From the NCBI GenBank assembly GCA_937910975.1, contig CALEMZ010000179.1, forward strand, positions 1 through 8,289: 8,289 nt of DNA, given 5' to 3'. Positions 4,775 to 8,289 of the stretch are shown piece by piece. Below the pieces are notes generated by a model. It was not told the DNA's origin, searched no databases, and saw only the letters and a program-made list of their open reading frames with translations. The stretch's first letter is position 1. The number at the start of each line of letters is the position of its first letter. The position numbers and the translations under genes were made by a program. This DNA is from an uncultured Pseudorhodobacter sp. Lineage in GTDB: Bacteria; Pseudomonadota; Alphaproteobacteria; Rhodobacterales; Rhodobacteraceae.

Positions 4775-6954
4775 AACGGTTTTCCTGTCAGGGCGCGCCA
4801 CAGGTTCTCAGAACTGAGTGGCAGCGAAAGATCGGGGGTATCGGCGGGAAGGGCATCCATCACGGCATTCAGGATTGCGGCGGGGATGCCGATGCAGCCC
4901 GCCTCGCCCACGCCTTTGACACCAAGCGGATTTGCCGGGCTGGGGGTGGGTTGGCTGAACAGATGAATGGGGGGCATGTCGGTGGCGCGGGGCAGCGCGT
5001 AATCCATCAGGCTGCCGGTTTGCAACTGCCCATCGGCATAGACCATACGTTCCATGGTTGCCGCCCCGATCCCTTGGGCGGCCCCGCCCAAAAGTTGGCC
5101 TTGCACGAGCAGCGGATTGATCACGGTGCCCGCATCATCGATCCATGTGATCCGCTCAATCGTCAGTGCGCCTGTATCGGCGTCAATCGCGATCTCGGCC
5201 AGAATTGCACCTGAAGCCCAAGCTTCCGCATCGGCGGTATGGCGTATATCCACGCAAAGCCTATCCGGGCCAAGATGTTTGGCGAGAGCGGCCCATGACA
5301 GCGCGCTGCCCCCGCCGCAAAGCCCGGTTTGCGTTACCGTAACGGCGCTTGCCGCACAGCCGAGCAAGGGGGCGGCCACATCAATCGCGCGGCCCAGAAG
5401 CGCCGACGCCGCGCGCCACATGGCAGAGCCACCGATGGCGGTTGAGCGGCTTGCGAGTGCGCCGATGCCATCCGGGACATCGGCGGTATCGCCCGCGACA
5501 ACAGCAATCTGGCTTGGGTCAACGTTAAGCGCCTGCGCCACGATTTGCGCCATCGCCGTTTCCCGGCCCTGGCCTTGGGCGGAAGACCCGGTGGCGGCAA
5601 GAAATGTGCCATCCTCGCGCAGGGTCAGGTGCGCCGTCTCCCAGCCTTGGCCGCAGGGTTCAACATAAAGCGCCAATCCAAGGCCGCAGATCGCGCCATT
5701 CTCTCGCCGCGCAGCCTGCTGTGCGCGCAGGTCATGGTATCCGGTCTCAACTTCGAGCCGGTCCAACAAGGCCAGATAATTTCCAGAGCATGGCGTGTCG
5801 GGGTGGTGGCTCAGGTTGCGCATTGCATTTCTGCGGCGGATATCCATGGGGTCAATCCCAAGCCGCCGCGCCGATTTATCCATCAAACTTTCCATCAGCA
5901 TCGCGGCCTCGGGCCGCCCCGCGCCGCGATAGATATTGACCGCGGGACCTTCGGTGATCTCGGCCGTCGCGCTTACGTCAAAGGGGATGTCATAGGGTCC
6001 GGGCAGGATGCGGCCCGCATTGCGCACGGGGGAAAGCGCCGAATAGGGCATCCAATGGCCCAGAGGAAAGGTAAACTCTGCCCGCAGCCCGGTGGCGTGG
6101 CCCGTGTGGTCAACCGACATTTCGGCCCGGCTGCTGGCCCCGCGCCCTTGTGTTGCGGCCAGAAAGTCATCGGATCTTGAGGCGTTCCACTTGACGGGAC
6201 GTTGCAGCTTTAACGCGGCAAAGGCGGTCAGCAAATCTTCGGGCATCAGTGAGGCCTTTCCACCAAATGCCCCGCCAACATCGGGCGCTATGACCCGCAC
6301 GGCCTCACGTGGCAGGCCCAGCATGGCGCAAAGATCATCGCGCCCGCGCTGTGGCGTCTGGGTTGATAGCCAAACGGTAAGCGTATCACCATCTGGCATC
6401 GCAAAAGCCGCACGCGGTTCCATGGCGAAAGGGGCAATCAGCGCGTGGTCAACCGCTGCGGTAACCGGGTGTTCGAAGGCGGGAAGGCGCTTTCCCCAAT
6501 GTGCAATTGTTTTGGCCTGTTGGGGTGCCGGCGCGTCGTCAACCTCCAGCACGATCAATTCCATCGCATCGCGCGCGGCGTCGCGGCTGGTGGCGATAAT
6601 AGCGGCAACTGCCTGCCCCGCCGCGCTGATCCTGTGATCGGCCAGAGGCTCCATCGTGATCAAATTCGCATTGGGAAGCAGCGGGTTCACGGCGCTTTGG
6701 GCGCAAAGCACAAGGTCTTTGGCGGTGAAAATGGCGACAACGCCCGGCATTCCAACCGCAGCACCCGTGTCAAGCAAGGTGATTTCGCCTGCGGGATAGG
6801 GGCTGCGCAGAACCTCCAGAAACAGGCTGCCCTCGGCCTGAAGATCATCCACAAACAACCCGCGCCCGCGCAGCAAACGTGCATCTTCGCGCCGTGGCAT
6901 CTTGCGCCCGATCCATCCGTTTGTCTGAAGTGCGCTGCGCACTGAGCCAGTCAT
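4771..6954 (-). CDS. Xanthine dehydrogenase-family molybdopterin-binding (large) subunit
   Basis: A 727-residue catalytic subunit of a molybdenum hydroxylase, which hydroxylates a heterocycle, aromatic or aldehyde with oxygen from water. The aldehyde oxidase/xanthine dehydrogenase a/b hammerhead domain spans about residues 17-140 (G-R-K-M-P-R-R-E-D-A-R-L-L-R-G-R-G near its start). Cofactor domains follow. G-G-A-F-G-G-K is at 227-233, Y-R-G-A-G-R-P-E-A at 342-350, G-Q-G at 461-463, and G-V-K-G-V-G-E-A-G near the end, with catalytic glutamate E684. The loop reads Y-R-G-A-G-R rather than the A-Y-R-C-S-F-R of CO dehydrogenases, so CO oxidation is ruled out. The Fe-S and FAD subunits needed for electron transfer are not beside it. 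The ATG at 6954 has GGAGG at 9 nt and leaves room for a promoter. A TTG 51 bp upstream (7005) is a weaker alternative. It is probably the first gene of the operon, coupled by ATGA to the aldolase-family gene. The substrate is unknown, with an N-heteroaromatic acid suggested by the dioxygenase. Confidence 0.9.
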   Translation of the reverse strand: MTGSVRSALQTNGWIGRKMPRREDARLLRGRGLFVDDLQAEGSLFLEVLRSPYPAGEITLLDTGAAVGMPGVVAIFTAKDLVLCAQSAVNPLLPNANLITMEPLADHRISAAGQAVAAIIATSRDAARDAMELIVLEVDDAPAPQQAKTIAHWGKRLPAFEHPVTAAVDHALIAPFAMEPRAAFAMPDGDTLTVWLSTQTPQRGRDDLCAMLGLPREAVRVIAPDVGGAFGGKASLMPEDLLTAFAALKLQRPVKWNASRSDDFLAATQGRGASSRAEMSVDHTGHATGLRAEFTFPLGHWMPYSALSPVRNAGRILPGPYDIPFDVSATAEITEGPAVNIYRGAGRPEAAMLMESLMDKSARRLGIDPMDIRRRNAMRNLSHHPDTPCSGNYLALLDRLEVETGYHDLRAQQAARRENGAICGLGLALYVEPCGQGWETAHLTLREDGTFLAATGSSAQGQGRETAMAQIVAQALNVDPSQIAVVAGDTADVPDGIGALASRSTAIGGSAMWRAASALLGRAIDVAAPLLGCAASAVTVTQTGLCGGGSALSWAALAKHLGPDRLCVDIRHTADAEAWASGAILAEIAIDADTGALTIERITWIDDAGTVINPLLVQGQLLGGAAQGIGAATMERMVYADGQLQTGSLMDYALPRATDMPPIHLFSQPTPSPANPLGVKGVGEAGCIGIPAAILNAVMDALPADTPDLSLPLSSENLWRALTGKPL

Positions 6955-6993
6955 CCAATAACCCCTCCGTCCGGGCATTTGATCAGGAGATGA

Positions 6994-7034
6994 CCTATTC
7001 GGCAATCCGGCTATCTCCTATTCCGGCATAATCC
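6994..7034. promoter_or_regulatory. Imperfect direct repeat in the divergent promoter region
   Basis: CCTATTCGGCAATCC (6994-7008) recurs as CCTATTCCGGCATAATCC (7017-7034), identical apart from three inserted bases. The copies start 23 bp apart, about two helical turns. They lie between the molybdenum hydroxylase gene (start 6954) and the truncated LysR gene (start 7045). That is where a LysR regulator normally binds to control itself and the divergent operon. On the minus strand, TTGCCG (7005-7000) and TCAAAT (6982-6977), spaced 17 nt, form a weak candidate promoter for the hydroxylase gene. The binding role is inferred. Confidence 0.35.
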
Positions 7035-7044
7035 TTGGGTATTG

Positions 7045-7173
7045 ATGATGCGCCTCAATCAACGCCAGATCGAAGCGTTTCTTGCCGTCGCAGATGCAGG
7101 AAATTTCTCACACGCGGTCGGGCAGCGAATGACAGGCCGCGCCGATTTCAAAGATTTGAAAAACTGTGTTTGA
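7045..7173 (+). pseudogene. Truncated LysR-type transcriptional regulator, N-terminal remnant
   Basis: A 42-codon frame opens with M-M-R-L-N-Q and then RQIEAFLAVADAGNFSHA. This is the classic first helix and turn of LysR helix-turn-helix domains (consensus L-x-x-F-x-A-V-A-x-x-G-S/N-F-S-x-A-A). The match ends around Q-R-M, the frame passes into unrelated residues and stops at 7173. A complete regulator is about 300 residues, so the recognition helix end and the whole effector domain are missing. Shifting frame by one base after 7130 gives Q-A-A-P-I-S-K-I before another stop, which vaguely resembles the LysR recognition helix and may be further decay. It sits divergent to the molybdenum hydroxylase gene, the normal place for that operon's regulator. 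CATAAT (7027-7032) could be an old -10. It is probably the scar of an internal deletion. Confidence 0.75.
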
Positions 7174-7175
7174 AA
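7146..7175. promoter_or_regulatory. Dyad TTTCAAA-GA-TTTGAAA plus extra TTTGAAA, possible operator of the downstream oxygenase gene
   Basis: A perfect 7-2-7 inverted repeat (7146-7161) is followed by a third TTTGAAA (7169-7175), 14 bp after the second arm. The TTGAAA at 7170-7175 lies 17 nt ahead of CAGTTT (7193-7198), a weak candidate promoter for the oxygenase gene starting at 7224. The half-sites match those of the dyad before the binding-protein gene (3231-3248), but the spacing differs. Confidence 0.35.
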
Positions 7176-7223
7176 CTTTGGCGTTTGGCGGTCAGTTTGA
7201 TGCGGAACGCGAAAGGAAACGCC

Positions 7224-8021
7224 ATGGCCCACCCCCTTCTGACCCAAGACGATATTGACGCATATCAGCGTGACGGTGTTGTGCTGATCAAAGGGCTGTT
7301 TGCCGAGCATGTTGAGATGCTCCGTAATGGCGTGGAGCGAAACATGACGGAGCCGGGCGAATATGCGGCGGAGAACCTGAAGCCGGGCGAGGGTGGGCGC
7401 TTCTTTGATGACTATTGCAACTGGCAGCGCATCCCGGAATTTGAACATGTCATCCGGCATTCTGCCGCCGCAGAGGTAGCAGCGGATTTGATGGGATCAG
7501 GCCGGGTGCAGGTGTTCCACGACCATGTGCTGGTCAAAGAACCGGGCACGTCAAAGCCGACACCGTGGCATCAAGACGGTCCCTATTACTTTGTTGACGG
7601 TATTCAGAACGTCAGTTTCTGGTCGCCGCTGGACCCGGTGCGCGAGGCTTCGCTGCGCTGTGTTGCAGGCTCTCACCGATGGGAAAAGCAGGTCTTGCCG
7701 ACGCGCTGGTTATCCGAAACCAATTTCTACCCGAACCCTGAAGATTATATGCCTGTTCCGGACCCCGATGCCGAGGGCATGGATATTCGCGAATGGCCGA
7801 TGGAACCGGGGGATGTGGTGGCCTTTAACTATGGGACCTTGCACGGTGCGCGGGGGAATAGTGCTGCCACGCGGCGAAGGGCGTTTTCGTTGCGGTTGTT
7901 AGGCGATGATGCCCGCTATGTGGCACGTCCGGGGCGCACATCCCCGCCCTTTCCGGGGCATGAGATGCGGCCGGGGCAGGTTTTGCGTGAAGACTGGTTT
8001 CCGGTGATTTACCAACGCTGA
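7224..8021 (+). CDS. Phytanoyl-CoA dioxygenase (PhyH)-family Fe(II)/2-oxoglutarate oxygenase
   Basis: A 265-residue cytosolic non-heme iron oxygenase, expected to hydroxylate an unknown substrate while turning 2-oxoglutarate and O2 into succinate and CO2. The iron triad is visible as H116 and D118 in P-W-H-Q-D-G-P and H207 in G-T-L-H-G-A-R. The arginine for the 2-oxoglutarate carboxylate is in R-R-R-A-F-S-L-R (217-224), R218 or R219 being the likely one. The N-terminal T-x-x-D-I-D-A-Y-Q-R-D-G-V-V-L-I-K-G-L-F is typical of the family, as is the length. The start at 7224 has AAGGA 8 nt upstream. A longer frame from 7035 exists, but its first 63 residues cover the LysR remnant in another frame and look non-coding. 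It faces away from the catabolic operon. The family includes ectoine hydroxylase and many uncharacterised members, and nothing here identifies the substrate. Confidence 0.88.
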   Translation: MAHPLLTQDDIDAYQRDGVVLIKGLFAEHVEMLRNGVERNMTEPGEYAAENLKPGEGGRFFDDYCNWQRIPEFEHVIRHSAAAEVAADLMGSGRVQVFHDHVLVKEPGTSKPTPWHQDGPYYFVDGIQNVSFWSPLDPVREASLRCVAGSHRWEKQVLPTRWLSETNFYPNPEDYMPVPDPDAEGMDIREWPMEPGDVVAFNYGTLHGARGNSAATRRRAFSLRLLGDDARYVARPGRTSPPFPGHEMRPGQVLREDWFPVIYQR

Positions 8022-8042
8022 TCGGGCAACTGCGTTTCTTTT

Positions 8043-8057
8043 CTGCGCGCGCCGCAG
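8043..8057 (+). terminator. GC hairpin downstream of the oxygenase gene
   Basis: CTGCG, loop CGCGC, CGCAG, 21 bp after the stop codon of the PhyH-family gene. The stem is only 5 bp and no T-run follows, so this is at best a weak or factor-dependent end point. Confidence 0.2.
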
Positions 8058-8070
8058 TATGAACCACAGC

Positions 8071-8128
8071 CACACAAAGCTAGTGTGCATCAATTGCACA
8101 GCCCGGCGAAAAATCTGATAGCTTGACA
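8071..8128 (+). promoter_or_regulatory. Regulatory region with two overlapping dyads and a consensus -35
   Basis: CACAC (8071-8075) can pair with GTGTG (8083-8087). TGTGCA (8084-8089), TCAAT, TGCACA (8095-8100) is a perfect 6-5-6 dyad that shares bases with the first. The second has the form of a dimeric regulator site (TGT-N11-ACA). TTGACA at 8123-8128 is a perfect -35 hexamer, but no good -10 is found at 16-18 nt (CACGCC at 17). Together these suggest an activator-dependent promoter for the gene starting at 8176. The rest of the 154-bp gap shows nothing recognisable. Confidence 0.35.
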
Positions 8129-8175
8129 ATTTCAGCGATGAAGGCCACGCCGAGGCAAGAAATAGTGAGGCTGTG

Positions 8176-8289
8176 ATGACGGATAAACCTGAGAAACAAA
8201 AGAAGCCATCGCGCCAGCAGGTCTATACTCTGGTCATCGAAGTGGGCCGCAGTCCAGGCGACGGTTTGCCGGCCAAGGCTAAGGGGGCC
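8176..8289 (+). CDS. Unrecognised protein, N-terminus only (cut by window edge)
   Basis: The first 38 codons are open to the end of the window. The protein begins M-T-D-K-P-E-K-Q-K-K-P-S-R-Q-Q, a charged and probably disordered lead. It then turns into V-Y-T-L-V-I-E-V-G-R, which looks like a beta strand, followed by a G/P/K-rich loop. GAGG (8167-8170) lies 5 nt before the ATG. A GTG one codon earlier is an alternative start. No signal peptide or known motif is visible, and the function cannot be assigned from this fragment. It is separated from the PhyH-family gene by 154 bp with its own regulatory-looking sequence, so it is likely a separate unit. Confidence 0.6.
   Translation, partial: MTDKPEKQKKPSRQQVYTLVIEVGRSPGDGLPAKAKGA

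Noticed and set aside
4208..4966. 252-codon plus-strand open frame
   Set aside because: It is antisense to the DapA-like and hydroxylase genes, has no family resemblance, and is explained by GC-rich codon bias.
5054..6637. Several 180-210-codon plus-strand frames opposite the hydroxylase gene
   Set aside because: They have the low-complexity Ala/Pro/Ser/Arg-rich composition of antisense shadows, with no start signals.
6955..7005. TTG start for the molybdenum hydroxylase 51 bp upstream
   Set aside because: AGGAG is present 9 nt before it, so it is not impossible, but the ATG at 6954 has a better GGAGG, and the added 17 residues do not resemble the family N-terminus.
6990..7031. 13-codon plus-strand frame M-T-Y-S-A-I-R-L-S-P-I-P-A as a leader peptide
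   Set aside because: Its GGAG is directly against the ATG, leaving no spacing, and no attenuator hairpin follows.
7035..7223. In-frame 63-residue N-terminal extension of the PhyH-family protein
   Set aside because: The extension starts before the LysR remnant, reads arginine-rich residues typical of an unused frame, and the start at 7224 has a ribosome binding site and gives the normal family length.

Overview
The window looks like a catabolic island from a GC-rich alphaproteobacterium, most likely Rhodobacterales (Roseobacter-like). This rests on gene families, GC-rich coding sequence and the style of the ABC transporter; no rRNA or other taxonomic marker is present. There are no mobile elements, tRNAs, rRNAs or CRISPR arrays.

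Minus strand, in transcription order from about 6954 down to 1. First comes a xanthine dehydrogenase-family molybdopterin-binding subunit (6954-4771). It overlaps by ATGA a dihydrodipicolinate synthase/aldolase-family protein (4774-3818). After 19 bp follows 3-hydroxyanthranilate 3,4-dioxygenase (3798-3250), with all metal and substrate ligands intact. A short regulatory gap (3160-3249) holds three dyads and a candidate promoter. Next is a branched-chain-amino-acid-type (HAAT) ABC uptake system: periplasmic binding protein (3159-2005), an attenuator-like terminator (1993-1951), LivH permease (1939-1025), LivM permease (1020-55), and the first 19 codons of a LivG-type ATPase (58-1), which runs off the left edge.

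Plus strand. A 42-codon remnant of a LysR-type regulator (7045-7173) sits divergent to the molybdenum hydroxylase gene. It is followed by an intact phytanoyl-CoA dioxygenase-family Fe(II)/2-oxoglutarate oxygenase (7224-8021), a 154-bp intergenic region with two overlapping dyads, and the first 38 codons of an unrecognised protein (8176-8289).

Taken together, the minus-strand genes read as uptake plus oxidative breakdown of an aromatic or N-heteroaromatic acid. The transporter would import the compound, the molybdenum hydroxylase would add an oxygen from water, the dioxygenase would open a 3-hydroxyanthranilate-type ring, and the aldolase-family enzyme would act on an oxo-acid. This pathway is inferred from context; the true substrate is not known. 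The Fe-S and FAD partners of the hydroxylase and any aminocarboxymuconate semialdehyde decarboxylase are not in the window. The destroyed LysR gene suggests that local control of the hydroxylase operon has been lost or rewired.
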